DNA of 36,523 bases from Hyphomonas sp. UBA5111 (GCA_002414505.1 DHZF01000151.1:1-36523), one strand, 5' to 3'; counted from the first letter of the stretch, positions 8,375 to 17,125 are shown. Notes: generated by a model from the sequence alone, not told the origin. A program made the numbers and translations.

Positions 8375-8901
8375 TCGATCCGTTTCACACTGTTGCGATG
8401 GCGTTTCCAGTTTTCCACATAATGCACGGCTGACATCTTGATCACCTGGACCTGGTGGTCGGAGATCTCCTTCACCACTTTGCCCGGCGCGCCCATGACC
8501 AGGGAATTGTCGGGGATCACCTTGCCTTCGGGAATCAGGGTGTGCGCCCCGATGATGCAATTCTTTCCGATCTTCGCATTGTTGAGAATGGTTGAACCGA
8601 TCCCGATCAGCGTCTCTTCGCCAATCGTACAGCCGTGCAGCATCACCATATGACCGACCGTGACGTCCCGGCCAATGGTCAGCGGGGACCCGACATCGGT
8701 GTGAAGCACGCTGCCATCCTGGATATTGGAATTCTCGCCAATCGTGATCGGGTCATTGTCGCCGCGCAGCACCGCGCCATACCAGATCGAGGCATTTTCC
8801 TTCAGGATCACATTGCCCATGACCTGCGCATTGTCGGCCACCCAATAATTGCCGCTGTCCGGCAGGGTCGGTCTTGTTCCGTCAATCTCGTAAATGGCCA
8901 T
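8371..8901 (-). CDS. Gamma-carbonic anhydrase family protein (left-handed beta-helix)
   Basis: A 176-residue hexapeptide-repeat protein. Repeats such as [26 protein letters not shown] and CIIGAH form a left-handed beta-helix that trimerises. The three metal-binding histidines of gamma carbonic anhydrases are present: His67 (LHTD), His84 and His89 ([10 protein letters not shown]). Members are annotated variously as YrdA, PaaY or gamma-CA; actual carbonic anhydrase activity varies and cannot be asserted. The gene converges on the PilZ gene with a 4-bp overlap. Its ATG lies 260 bp from the phoH start, across the hairpin-rich leader. Confidence 0.9.
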   Translation of the reverse strand: MAIYEIDGTRPTLPDSGNYWVADNAQVMGNVILKENASIWYGAVLRGDNDPITIGENSNIQDGSVLHTDVGSPLTIGRDVTVGHMVMLHGCTIGEETLIGIGSTILNNAKIGKNCIIGAHTLIPEGKVIPDNSLVMGAPGKVVKEISDHQVQVIKMSAVHYVENWKRHRNSVKRID

Positions 8902-8936
8902 GGGTTCTGCGTCTCCTCGTTTCGCTCGCGGAATTA

Positions 8937-8966
8937 TTGTTCATCGTTTGATAACCTTGGTACACT
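8937..8966 (+). promoter_or_regulatory. Possible promoter of the phoH leader RNA
   Basis: TTGTTC (8937-8942) and TACACT (8961-8966) are spaced by 18 bases. The match to sigma-70 boxes is modest. Transcription from here would start near 8973 and give a leader of about 160 nt up to the terminator at 9134. A GANTC site (8980-8984) lies just after. Confidence 0.3.
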
Positions 8967-8972
8967 CTAATC

Positions 8973-9134
8973 ATCAACAGATTCGGAGTTGGAGACGGTC
9001 ATCACAAGACCCTGTCACACCCCGCCGCCCGGAGAGACCTTCCGGGATTTGGCCACACCGCCCACGGGGCGGACGGCCCTTGCTTCCTCCCAGTTTCCGC
9101 CAAGCCATCGCGCGATTCCGCCGGTGGCTTTTTT
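8973..9134 (+). ncRNA. Candidate structured leader or small RNA upstream of phoH
   Basis: Three strong hairpins follow one another: CCCGGA (9028-9033) with TCCGGG (9041-9046); a long two-part stem in which GGCC (9051-9054) pairs with GGCC (9075-9078) and CCGCCC (9058-9063) with GGGCGG (9067-9072); and the terminator at 9102-9134. A weaker outer pairing between about 8985-8994 and 9083-9098 could enclose the first two. I match it to no known riboswitch class. It may be an attenuated leader controlling phoH or an independent small RNA of about 160 nt. The 5-prime end is inferred from a weak promoter. Confidence 0.5.
9102..9134 (+). terminator. Intrinsic terminator inside the phoH leader
   Basis: AAGCCATC (9102-9109) pairs along its whole length with GGTGGCTT (9123-9130), with one G-T pair, and an inner GCG/CGC extends the stem. 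Six T residues follow (9129-9134). The phoH ribosome binding site begins only 14 bases later, so the terminator lies in front of the gene and not after one. Confidence 0.8.
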
Positions 9135-9160
9135 CTTGCCCGCAACCAAGGAGACCTTCC

Positions 9161-9970
9161 ATGGGTAAACGCAATGCAGCAAAACGGATGAAGCAAGGTT
9201 CAGAAGTGAACCTGAACACCTGGTTCGAGGAGGGCGCCCGCGGCAAGGGACCAAAGCTGCAAGCCATAGAAGGTGGTCGGGGCTGGCACCCGGACGATGC
9301 CGACCCCCGGCAAGATCATCAGCGCGCGGAGGGTGGCCGCACCCAGCGCTACCAGAAGACCGTCAAGCCGCGCACGGAAAACCAGGCCCAACTCATGAAG
9401 GCGATGGACGACCATGCCCTCGTCGCCGCGCTCGGGCCGGCGGGTACCGGCAAGACCTACCTCGCCGTTTGCAAGGCGGTCGAGGCGCTCCAGAAGGGCA
9501 AGGTTGCCCGGATCATCCTGTCCCGCCCGGCCGTCGAGGCCGGCGAACAGATCGGCTTCCTGCCCGGCGCGATGGAAGACAAGCTCGCCCCTTATTTGCG
9601 TCCTCTCTATGATGCCCTGTCAGACCGGCTCTCGCCCGGACAGCTCAAACACATGTTGGCCGAGGGTGTGATCGAGATTGCCCCGATCGGCTTCATGCGG
9701 GGCCGCACCCTGAACAATGCCTTCATCGTCATCGACGAAGCGCAGAACTGCACCTACACCCAGCTCAAGATGTTGCTCACACGGCTTGGCTGGCACTCGA
9801 CCATGGTCATCACGGGCGACCCCGCCCAGTCGGACCTGCTGCCGGAATTCTCCGGTCTCGCCACCGCCGCCGAACGGCTCGAAAAACTCGGCGGCGCCTC
9901 GATCATCCGCCTCGAAGGCAAGGACGTCGTCCGTCACCCGCTCGTCGCGGAAATGCTCGACGTTCTGTAG
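9161..9970 (+). CDS. PhoH family ATPase
   Basis: A 269-residue cytoplasmic P-loop protein. The Walker A motif is GPAGTGKTY and the Walker B region FIVIDEAQNCT, followed by MVITGDPAQSDL; this is the PhoH core related to superfamily 1 helicases. The N-terminal 75 or so residues are basic and variable and lack the extra domain of YbeZ-type PhoH proteins. PhoH proteins are linked to RNA metabolism, but the role of this short type is not settled. The ATG at 9161 is chosen because AAGGAGA precedes it at the right distance; the longer open frame upstream runs through the leader hairpins. A terminator follows the stop. Confidence 0.9.
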   Translation: MGKRNAAKRMKQGSEVNLNTWFEEGARGKGPKLQAIEGGRGWHPDDADPRQDHQRAEGGRTQRYQKTVKPRTENQAQLMKAMDDHALVAALGPAGTGKTYLAVCKAVEALQKGKVARIILSRPAVEAGEQIGFLPGAMEDKLAPYLRPLYDALSDRLSPGQLKHMLAEGVIEIAPIGFMRGRTLNNAFIVIDEAQNCTYTQLKMLLTRLGWHSTMVITGDPAQSDLLPEFSGLATAAERLEKLGGASIIRLEGKDVVRHPLVAEMLDVL

Positions 9971-9992
9971 TCTGCCTTCAAATGAACATTTC

Positions 9993-10029
9993 GCCCGCCC
10001 TGGAGATTATTCGGGGCGGGCCTTCTTTT
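9993..10029 (+). terminator. Intrinsic terminator after phoH
   Basis: GCCCGCCC (9993-10000) pairs with GGGCGGGC (10014-10021), followed by CTTCTTTT. It is placed 22 bp after the phoH stop codon, and just before the end of the opposing gene at 10034. Confidence 0.85.
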
Positions 10030-10033
10030 CGCG

Positions 10034-10600
10034 TCAGGCGTTTCGCGTGATCCAGTCCGGATAGCTGACATTCGGCCAATCCCCGAAGCCGAACCGATCC
10101 ACTTGCCGACTGAGTGCAGCCGGGTTCTCATGTTCCAGACACAGCGTCGAATACTGCTGCCCGCCCAGTGACGCCGTCGCGATCTCCGCGCGCAGGCCGC
10201 CCGGACCGGTAGCTATGTGGCGTCGCTTGTCGACCACGACTTCATCTCCTTCCGCGAGCAATGCCTCGCGTAGCGCGGACAGGCTGGTCAGCGCTGTGGG
10301 AATGGTGGGAAAGAGACGCGCCAGCGTCGCCCGGTCTTCATCATCCAACGGAAAACGGGAGGCGACGACCGGCCACCAATGTTCAAGGCCGCCGTTACGG
10401 GTCAGCAACTCCTTGATGCCGAACTGCGCCCCGCCCCGCAATTTGGCTTGGGCTGGCGCGCGGGATGGCACACGGAAATAGATGTCGGTACGGGGAGGCT
10501 CGGCAGCGAAATCCAGCCCGACCTGCAGGCGCTGCGCAATCGCCTCGCCTGGCTCCGGCCAGATCCGGTATTCCCATAGAGCCGGATTAGCTGTCCCCAT
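10034..10600 (-). CDS. Unknown protein, possibly a divergent CYTH-like domain
   Basis: A 188-residue soluble protein that I do not recognise with confidence. An N-terminal EYRIW, a central TDIYFRVPSR...AKLRGG...GIKEL, and a C-terminal VVVDKRRHIA...RAEIA...YSTLCLEHE alternate charged residues on predicted strands. That order recalls CYTH triphosphate tunnel enzymes, but the classic ExExK is not exact, so this is only a fold guess. Its ATG at 10600 overlaps the end of the mgtC gene by 14 bases on the same strand, so the two are probably co-transcribed and translationally coupled. Confidence 0.6.
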   Translation of the reverse strand: MGTANPALWEYRIWPEPGEAIAQRLQVGLDFAAEPPRTDIYFRVPSRAPAQAKLRGGAQFGIKELLTRNGGLEHWWPVVASRFPLDDEDRATLARLFPTIPTALTSLSALREALLAEGDEVVVDKRRHIATGPGGLRAEIATASLGGQQYSTLCLEHENPAALSRQVDRFGFGDWPNVSYPDWITRNA

Positions 10601-11096
10601 GCTCGTCCCCTTTTCCGATCGGGGGTTTTCCGAACCAATGGGTTTCCAACATACGGATCGGCAGCAGGATCAGGACCGACAGCAACACAGCAAGGAAAGC
10701 GAGCCGGAGATAGCCCGCTCCGCAAGCCAGGCCAATCGCGCCAGCGAGCCAGATACTGGCGCCGGTTGTCAATCCGCGTACGGACCCCCGGCCATGAATG
10801 ATGGTGCCGGCCGCGAGGAAGGCGACCCCCGCCGTCACGGCTTGCACGACGCGCGTCGGGTCAAGCTGGGTGATATCATCATCCCCGCCGAAGGAATGAA
10901 TCATCTCGATGGCAATCAACATGAATACAGAGGAGGCAAGTGCCGTCAGCATATGCGTCCGCAAGCCGGCAGGCCGGTCACGAACCTCGCGTTCAAACCC
11001 GACGATCAGGCCTGCCACACAGGCTGCCAGCAGCCGCGTAGCCATGACACCCAAGGGCACATCGCTGTCGAAGGAAAGCGTCAGCAGATCGTCCAT
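10587..11096 (-). CDS. MgtC/SapB family membrane protein
   Basis: A 169-residue inner-membrane protein. The conserved block RLLAACVAGLIVGFEREVRDRPAGLRTHMLTALASSVFML (about residues 21-60) is the hallmark of the MgtC/SapB family; further helices follow at VTAGVAFLAAGTIIHGRG and TTGASIWLAGAIGLACGAGY. MgtC proteins are linked to magnesium stress and modulation of the F1F0 ATP synthase in some pathogens, but many family members have no assigned role. It lacks the long C-terminal soluble domain of Salmonella MgtC. It lies 43 bp downstream of prfB on the same strand and overlaps the next gene. Confidence 0.9.
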   Translation of the reverse strand: MDDLLTLSFDSDVPLGVMATRLLAACVAGLIVGFEREVRDRPAGLRTHMLTALASSVFMLIAIEMIHSFGGDDDITQLDPTRVVQAVTAGVAFLAAGTIIHGRGSVRGLTTGASIWLAGAIGLACGAGYLRLAFLAVLLSVLILLPIRMLETHWFGKPPIGKGDEHGDS

Positions 11097-11139
11097 TCAG
11101 GACGAACGTGCAAGGGGCCGTTTGGTTGCGCTGGAAGGC

Positions 11140-12253
11140 CTAGGCTTCGTCGTCCTCACCTTTGGCAACAGATGCGGCGAGCGCCGCCGACAGGAAGAGG
11201 TCAATATCACCATCCAGCACGCCGGACGTGTCGGAAGTTTCGACCTCCGTCCGGAGGTCCTTCACCATCTGATAGGGCTGGAGTACGTAGGAGCGGATCT
11301 GATGACCGAAGCCGATGGCGCTTTTCTCTGCATATTGCGCATCGGCGACCGAGCGGCGGGTTTGCAATTCCAGCTCATACAGCTTGGAGCGCAGCATTTG
11401 CCAGGCCTGATCCCGGTTGCGGTGCTGCGAGCGGTCATTCTGGCACTGGACGACGATGCCCGTCGGCTCGTGCGTCAGGCGGACAGCCGAATCGGTCCGG
11501 TTGACGTGCTGGCCACCCGCGCCAGAGGCGCGATACGTATCGGTGCGCACATCCGACGGATTGATTTCAATCTCGATATTGTCGTCGATCACGGGCGTAA
11601 CGGCGACTGACGCGAAGCTCGTATGGCGACGCGCGGAACTATCGAAGGGGGAAATCCGCACAAGCCGGTGCACGCCCGTCTCGGACTTCAGCCAGCCATA
11701 GGCATTGTCGCCCTTGATCTGGAGCGTGGCGGATTTGATGCCCGCCTCTTCGCCCTCGCGCTCATCCATCTCCTCGACCTTCATGTCATGGGCCTCGGCC
11801 CAGCGGACATACATGCGGCGCAGGATATTGGCCCAGTCCTGGCTTTCCGTGCCGCCTTCGCCCGCATTGATCTGGATGAAACAATCATTGGCGTCGGCTT
11901 CACCGGACAGCAGCGCAGCCAGTTCGGCCTTCTCGGCGCGCGCGGCGGCCTTTTTCAGATTGGTCTCAATGTCGGCGATCATGTCGTCATCGCCTTCGGC
12001 GAGTTCGAGCAATTCCTCGGCATCATTGGCTTCGCGCTGCAGGGCTTCGACGGTTTCGATACCGTCGGCCAGGCGCTGGCGTTCGCGCATCATGGCCTGG
12101 GCAGCTTGCGGATCGTCCCAGAAATCCGGGCGTTCGGAGAGCGCCGTCAGCTCATCGAGGCGTTTGGTGGCAGTATCCCAGTCAAAGACGCCTCCGTAGC
12201 AAACCGGCGGACTGGCGGATCTGGTCTGTAAGCGATTTGATTTCTGCGGACAT
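11140..12253 (-). CDS. prfB: Peptide chain release factor 2 (programmed +1 frameshift)
   Basis: Release factor 2 recognises UGA and UAA stop codons and triggers peptide release. The coding sequence is split. Frame one starts at ATG 12253 and reaches a UGA as codon 24 (12184-12182). A +1 shift then reads GAC at 12183 and continues in the frame ending at 11140, giving about 370 residues, the normal length. The GGQ motif ([18 protein letters not shown]) is intact, and the codon-recognition region (around [11 protein letters not shown]) resembles RF2. GAGG lies about eight bases before the ATG. The gene is followed closely by mgtC. A tool ignoring the shift would call a start at 12093 and lose the N-terminus. 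Confidence 0.95.
12181..12195 (-). promoter_or_regulatory. prfB +1 programmed frameshift site
   Basis: On the coding strand the order is GGAGG, CGT, CTT, TGA, C. The slippery CUU-U and the UGA stop match the classic prfB signal, and the internal Shine-Dalgarno-like GGAGG ends three bases before CUU, the spacing known from Escherichia coli. Low RF2 levels slow termination at this UGA and favour the shift, making an autoregulatory loop. Confidence 0.95.
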
Positions 12254-12293
12254 GGGATCAGCCTCTATCTTGTATAGGTCAGTAAAATTCAGA

Positions 12294-12319
12294 GAGGCGG
12301 GGCATAGCGCGCCCGCCTC
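12294..12319 (-). terminator. Possible terminator after the PBP1A gene
   Basis: GAGGCGGG (12294-12301) pairs with CCCGCCTC (12312-12319) over a 10-base loop. Read leftwards it is followed by TCTGAATTTTAC, a broken T tract, so termination may be partial. It overlaps a possible prfB promoter. Confidence 0.5.
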
Positions 12320-12329
12320 CCTGCGTCAA
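12301..12329 (-). promoter_or_regulatory. Possible prfB promoter
   Basis: Read leftwards, TTGACG (12329-12324) and TATGCC (12306-12301) are separated by exactly 17 bases, and the prfB ATG is about 48 bp further on. The -35 box is good; the -10 box is weak. It lies within the hairpin region after PBP1A. Confidence 0.35.
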
Positions 12330-12340
12330 AATCCGTGTTG

Positions 12341-15025
12341 TCAGTAAATGTCGCCGAGAGTGTCGTCGACCGGCGCTTCCGGGGCCGGTTGCGGCTGACC
12401 GGGCTGGCTTGGGAACATCTCCGGATTTTCATCCACGATTCCCGCATCGCGTTCCGGGTCAAACCCGCCATAGCCACCACCATTGCCGCTGCCCGCGCCG
12501 CAATTGCCCGAAATGGACAGGCAGTCGCTGGTGTCGCGGAAGGCGCTCATGCCGGGCTCAGTGCCGGGGCGGAAGGCCTCGTCGATGATGACGGCCGTGT
12601 CTGGTCCGGGCAGTTCGCCATTGCGCGCATCGATCTTCACGAGGCGCACGCCGGGGGGAATCCGGAACGGAATGGCAGGCTCGTCTTCCAGTGCCTTTTC
12701 CATGAATTCGGTGAAGATCGGCGCGGCGACCGAGCCACCAGCCTCGCCTTCGCCAAGCGACCTATTGTCATCGAAGCCGACCCGCACGCCCACGACGAGG
12801 TCCGGCGAGTAGCCCATGAAGACGGCGTCGCGATAATCGTCGGTGGTCCCGGTCTTGCCGGCCAGTGGCTTGCCGACGCGCAGCGCCCGGCGACCGGTGC
12901 CGCGCTCCACCACGCCTTCCAGCATATGGGTCACCTGATAGGCAACGATCGGATCGAGCACCTGCTCGCCGACATCGGCGAGTTGCGGCGGCTCTTCGCC
13001 GTTCCATTCTTCGAGATGGCAATCCTCGCACGGGCGCTCGTCATGCCGGAACAGGGTACGGCCATGACGGTCCTGCACGCGGTCCAGCAGGGTCGGGTTG
13101 ATGATCCGGCCGCCATTGACGAAGCCGGCATAGCCGCGCGCCAGATCGATCAGATACGTATCGCCGGCGCCCAACGACATGGCCGGATAAGGCGGCAGGT
13201 CTTCATAGACGCCCATACGCTCGGCCAGATCGGACACGGCCTCCATGCCGATGTCCTGCGCCACACGCGCGGTGACGAGGTTCAGGGATTTCTCCAGCGC
13301 GATACGCAGCGTGACCATGCCGTAGGTGCGGCCCTCGGTATAGTTGGACGGGCGCCAGTAATCATCCGTGGACACATCAAACGCCACGAAAGGCGCATCC
13401 AGCATCCGGCTTGCCGGCGTGTAGCCCTTTTCCAGCGCGGCCGCATAGACAAACGGCTTGAAGCTGGAGCCCGGCTGGCGCTTCGACTGGGTGACACGAT
13501 TGTAGCTGGACTTGAAGAAGGAGTAGCCGCCCTGCATGGCCAGGATCCGGCCCGTATGAGGGTCGATTGCCACGAGCGATCCATCCACTTCCGGCACCTG
13601 CCGCAGGATGGCATTGCCGACCGGGATCATCATCGGTTCCGGGTCCGGCTGGTCGATCTCGTCGCCGTCCGGGTCCAGTTCCGTTTCTGCCGGCGCGGCA
13701 GTTTCTTCCGCATTCAGCACTTTGCGCTTCAGCTCGGCCAAGACCACATCGCCGACCTTCAGGCCGCCCTTGCCCTCGGCTGGCTTGTAGGTAGCAGCCC
13801 ACTCGACTTCCTCGGCAGGCAGCGGAATGGTCGCGCCATCGGTCAGCAGGAGTTCAGCCCCCTTCGATCCGATCCTGGTGACCAGGGCCGCTTCCCATGT
13901 GCCATACCCACCGGGCAGTTTCACACCGTCCAGCTGTTCGAGAATGTCGTCTGATTTCGGATCGAGCGTCGTCACCGGACCGCGCCAGCCATGCCGGCGA
14001 TCATAGGTGACGAGACCATTTTGCAGCGCGTCCTGAGCGGCCAGCTGCAGCTTGGTGTCGATGGTCGAGCGAATGGACAGGCCGCCCTGCTGCAACGTGT
14101 CTTCGCCATAGGATTTGATCAGGTCGCGGCGCAGCTCCTGCACGAAATAGGTCGCAGCGGCATATTCCGGCCCCTTCAGGCGGCGCGTGGTCGTCAGCGG
14201 CTTGGTCATCGCCTCTTCCGCGGCTTCGCGCTCGATATAGCCATCCTCGACCATGCGGCGCAGGACGTAGTTGCGCCGCTGCAGCAGGCGTTTGGGCCGG
14301 CTGTACGGGTTCACCGAGGACGGGGCCTTGGCCAGCGAGGCCAGGATCGCCGCTTCGGACAGGTCGAGTTCCGGCAGGGATTTATCAAAATAATTCAACG
14401 CCGCCGACCCGACACCATAGGAGCGATAGCCGAGATAGATTTCGTTGAGGTAGAGTTCGAGGATCTCCTCTTTCGTGAACTCCTTCTCCATGCGCTGCGC
14501 GATGATGGCTTCCTTCGCCTTGCGGGTCAGGTTCTGGTCACGCGTCAGCAGCATGTTCTTGGCGACCTGCTGGGTGATCGTGGAGCCGCCTTCGAGACCG
14601 CCGGAGCCGGTGATCTTGTTCTTGGCAGAGTTCACCCCGCCGCGCACGATGCCCTTGTAGTCGAGCCCTTCATGCGTGAAGAAATTTTTGTCCTCGGCCG
14701 CGACGAAGGCATACACAACATGGTTCGGGATCGACTCATACGGCACGAAGACGCGGTGCTGGTCCGCAAATTCGGCGATCAGCGTTCCGTCGCCCGCATG
14801 AACGCGCGAGGTGATCGGCGGTTCATATTGTTTCAGCTTCTCGATGGACGGGACCTGACGGCCAAGCGCCGCGAAGTACAGCCAGAGCGCGACAAAGGCG
14901 AGCGCTGCGAGCACGAAGCCCAGAATGACCAGACGGCGCGCCCAGACCCAGACCCAGGGCGGGCCCGGAAGAAACCGGCGGCTGGGTTCTGGTTCCTGCA
15001 TGTGAGGATTCATGTTGTTCGACAT
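12341..15025 (-). CDS. Penicillin-binding protein 1A (bifunctional transglycosylase/transpeptidase)
   Basis: An inner-membrane peptidoglycan synthase of about 894 residues. A transmembrane anchor lies near residues 31-54. The glycosyltransferase domain carries the catalytic glutamate in VAAEDKNFFTHEG (about Glu111) and GGSTITQQ. The transpeptidase domain has SSFK (SxxK, about Ser520), SLN (SxN, about 580) and KTGTT (about 724). A low-complexity acidic insert and a CEDC loop (about 666-669) interrupt the domains. It polymerises glycan strands and cross-links peptides in the periplasm. I prefer ATG 15025; the ATG at 15061 adds 12 residues with no better ribosome site. It is a class A PBP of the PBP1A type, which would normally be named mrcA. 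Confidence 0.93.
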   Translation of the reverse strand: MSNNMNPHMQEPEPSRRFLPGPPWVWVWARRLVILGFVLAALAFVALWLYFAALGRQVPSIEKLKQYEPPITSRVHAGDGTLIAEFADQHRVFVPYESIPNHVVYAFVAAEDKNFFTHEGLDYKGIVRGGVNSAKNKITGSGGLEGGSTITQQVAKNMLLTRDQNLTRKAKEAIIAQRMEKEFTKEEILELYLNEIYLGYRSYGVGSAALNYFDKSLPELDLSEAAILASLAKAPSSVNPYSRPKRLLQRRNYVLRRMVEDGYIEREAAEEAMTKPLTTTRRLKGPEYAAATYFVQELRRDLIKSYGEDTLQQGGLSIRSTIDTKLQLAAQDALQNGLVTYDRRHGWRGPVTTLDPKSDDILEQLDGVKLPGGYGTWEAALVTRIGSKGAELLLTDGATIPLPAEEVEWAATYKPAEGKGGLKVGDVVLAELKRKVLNAEETAAPAETELDPDGDEIDQPDPEPMMIPVGNAILRQVPEVDGSLVAIDPHTGRILAMQGGYSFFKSSYNRVTQSKRQPGSSFKPFVYAAALEKGYTPASRMLDAPFVAFDVSTDDYWRPSNYTEGRTYGMVTLRIALEKSLNLVTARVAQDIGMEAVSDLAERMGVYEDLPPYPAMSLGAGDTYLIDLARGYAGFVNGGRIINPTLLDRVQDRHGRTLFRHDERPCEDCHLEEWNGEEPPQLADVGEQVLDPIVAYQVTHMLEGVVERGTGRRALRVGKPLAGKTGTTDDYRDAVFMGYSPDLVVGVRVGFDDNRSLGEGEAGGSVAAPIFTEFMEKALEDEPAIPFRIPPGVRLVKIDARNGELPGPDTAVIIDEAFRPGTEPGMSAFRDTSDCLSISGNCGAGSGNGGGYGGFDPERDAGIVDENPEMFPSQPGQPQPAPEAPVDDTLGDIY

Positions 15026-15126
15026 AGTTTTCCCGTCAGCGTTCGCATCGCGGAATCGCATTGATATCCGGCAATAGTAAGGCGTGTCGGAGGCGGGTAA
15101 AAGGTCTCAGCTGCCTGACAATCTGG

Positions 15127-17049
15127 TCAGATATCCTGCCGGTCCACCTCGCCATCCCCGATGGACACGCTGGGCAATGACCGGCGCTCAGGCTTCGGCG
15201 TGGTCAGGCCGTTTGCCAGCTTGGCTTCCAGCTCTGCTCTTTCCTTGGCGGGCGGGTGGTTGTCGATCGCATTCTGCCACGCTTCGCGCGCGTCTTCCTT
15301 CTTGCCCTGATGCCAGTAAATGTCGCCCAGATGGGTCTCGATTTCCCAATGCTTGTGAGGCTTGAGGTCGGCACGCGACTGCTCGATCAGCCGCTGAGCA
15401 TCCTTCAGATGGCCCAGCCGGTAATAGGCCCAGCCCAGCGAGTCGGTGATGTAGGGATCGCGCTCTGCCAGCGATCGGGCCCGGTACAGCACCTTGAAGC
15501 CCTCTTCCTGCTTGTCTGTGTATTCAATAAGGAAATAGCCGAGCGAATTCAGCGCGTACGGGTCGTTCGGCCGCCCCAGCAATTCGGTGCGCAGGATGGC
15601 CAGCGCCTGGTTCACTTCGCCGATCTTGCCCAGCGAATTGGCCAGCATCATGCGGCGGTCATGCGTATCATCCAGCTCGCGCGCCTTGGCGGCGTGCCGG
15701 GCGGCCCCTTCAAGGTCTCCGAACTGGTTCTTGATCTCTGCGGCAAGGCCATGTGCCGAGGCCCGCTCTGCCTGGTTGGAGGCCAGCGAGATCACTTCGT
15801 CCACCAATTCGGCCGAGCCCTCCTGATCATTCAGCAGGGTGCGCAGCTGCAGGGCGCCATACAGCGTCTGCAGGCGATCATCCTCGTCGGTGATTTCCAG
15901 CGCCCGCGCCACGGTGGCCCGGGCCTCGTCTTCCTCACCAGACATGATCAGCGCTTGCGCCGCGGCGATCTGCAGCGACGCCGTCTCGGTCGGCGCGCTG
16001 AGGGCAACATGTGCCACGCCGCCATAAAGGGCGCTCTCATAAAGCTGATCGATGACGGCGGCGCGCAGCCCCTCATCATCCGGATTGATCAGCAGGGCTA
16101 CCTGGTCAAATGCCGAACGCTGATCGTCAAAGCCTTCAATTCGTCCGCCCATCATGATCGTGCGGATGATGCGTTGCTCCTGCAGCGCCCGCGAAACATC
16201 CGCCAGAGACTGGGTGAAGGCGGCCCGCACATCCAGCGCCTCATTGTCGAGATTCTTGCCTGTTTCGAGGCTCTCGATGGCGGCGGCATAGCTGATCGCC
16301 TCTTCCGGCTCGGCGTCGGCCAGTTTCTGGTAGACGGCCTTCGCCTCTTCGATCCGGCCGAGGCGCTGCAGCAGCAATGCGTGGCGCGAGACCACGGTGC
16401 GGATATGGCTGTAGAGCAAGCCTTTCGGATCGAACTGGTGTTCCGGCGCCTCGATCTCGGCGGGCGTCATGAATTCGTAGACGGCAAGCGCCTGTTCCGG
16501 GCGGTCCAGGGCTTCCAGCATGGCCGCAAGGGACAGATCGCCCGTCAGGCCCGGCATCGCCCCTGCCGCACCCCGATGGCGCTCGATGGCTTGGTCCGGC
16601 TTGCCATCCATCGCCAGCAGCCACGCATCGAGGAAAGCATAGAAACCGGTCTCGCCCTCTTCCTCACTCTGGCTGTTGGAGGTCTTCAATATGTTGCGCG
16701 CAGCGGTGGTGTCGCCGTCCGCGGCCCGGTCGAGCGCCAGGAAGGCATCGAAGAGCGGGCTGACATCGCGGTCTTCCTGCGACAGGCCGGAGGTCATCTG
16801 GAGGAAGGCCGCCATGTCGCCAGCCTTCACGGCATCCAGGGGCGCCGGATAGGCGGAGATGCCGACCGGCAGGCCATTGGCCCCGATCACGGCCGTCGCG
16901 CGCGCCGCCGGGGAGAGCGGCACCGAACTCTCGACAAGCTGCGCCGCGACCGGCGTTTCTTCCAAGGTGGGTGCTGGCTCGGTCGCGCAGGCGCCGAGCG
17001 TGAGGGACAGGGTCAGGACAGAGGCGGCAAGAGACAGTCTGGTGCGCAT
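15127..17049 (-). CDS. TPR-repeat lipoprotein
   Basis: A 640-residue protein with a lipoprotein signal peptide: TLSLTLGAC puts the lipidated cysteine at residue 21. The rest is helical, with tetratricopeptide-like repeats most evident in the C-terminal third, for example LAILRTELLGRPNDPYALNSLGYFLIEY and DPYITDSLGWAYYRLGHLKDAQRLIEQS. TPR lipoproteins act as scaffolds in envelope assembly or export, but I cannot assign a specific partner. It ends in a disordered charged tail. I chose the ATG at 17049 because it gives the signal peptide; 40 upstream codons in the same frame do not. It is followed by the PBP1A gene on the same strand. Confidence 0.82.
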   Translation of the reverse strand: MRTRLSLAASVLTLSLTLGACATEPAPTLEETPVAAQLVESSVPLSPAARATAVIGANGLPVGISAYPAPLDAVKAGDMAAFLQMTSGLSQEDRDVSPLFDAFLALDRAADGDTTAARNILKTSNSQSEEEGETGFYAFLDAWLLAMDGKPDQAIERHRGAAGAMPGLTGDLSLAAMLEALDRPEQALAVYEFMTPAEIEAPEHQFDPKGLLYSHIRTVVSRHALLLQRLGRIEEAKAVYQKLADAEPEEAISYAAAIESLETGKNLDNEALDVRAAFTQSLADVSRALQEQRIIRTIMMGGRIEGFDDQRSAFDQVALLINPDDEGLRAAVIDQLYESALYGGVAHVALSAPTETASLQIAAAQALIMSGEEDEARATVARALEITDEDDRLQTLYGALQLRTLLNDQEGSAELVDEVISLASNQAERASAHGLAAEIKNQFGDLEGAARHAAKARELDDTHDRRMMLANSLGKIGEVNQALAILRTELLGRPNDPYALNSLGYFLIEYTDKQEEGFKVLYRARSLAERDPYITDSLGWAYYRLGHLKDAQRLIEQSRADLKPHKHWEIETHLGDIYWHQGKKEDAREAWQNAIDNHPPAKERAELEAKLANGLTTPKPERRSLPSVSIGDGEVDRQDI

Positions 17050-17125
17050 GAGGACGGCGTACTCCGGGTTCGGTTTGACCCAGAGTGAAGCAGTCCGATG
17101 CGGCGAGAGCAAGGCGCGAAATGGA

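Noticed and set aside
9028..9134. Known riboswitch class (glycine, cobalamin, fluoride or similar) upstream of phoH
   Set aside because: I could not find the conserved core bases of any of these classes, so I left it as an unassigned structured leader.
12335..13954. 539-codon plus-strand frame within the PBP1A gene
   Set aside because: Antisense to a gene with intact catalytic motifs; its product shows no domain.
15256..17088. 610-codon plus-strand frame opposite the TPR lipoprotein gene
   Set aside because: A long antisense frame from codon bias; the minus-strand product has a lipobox and TPR-like repeats.
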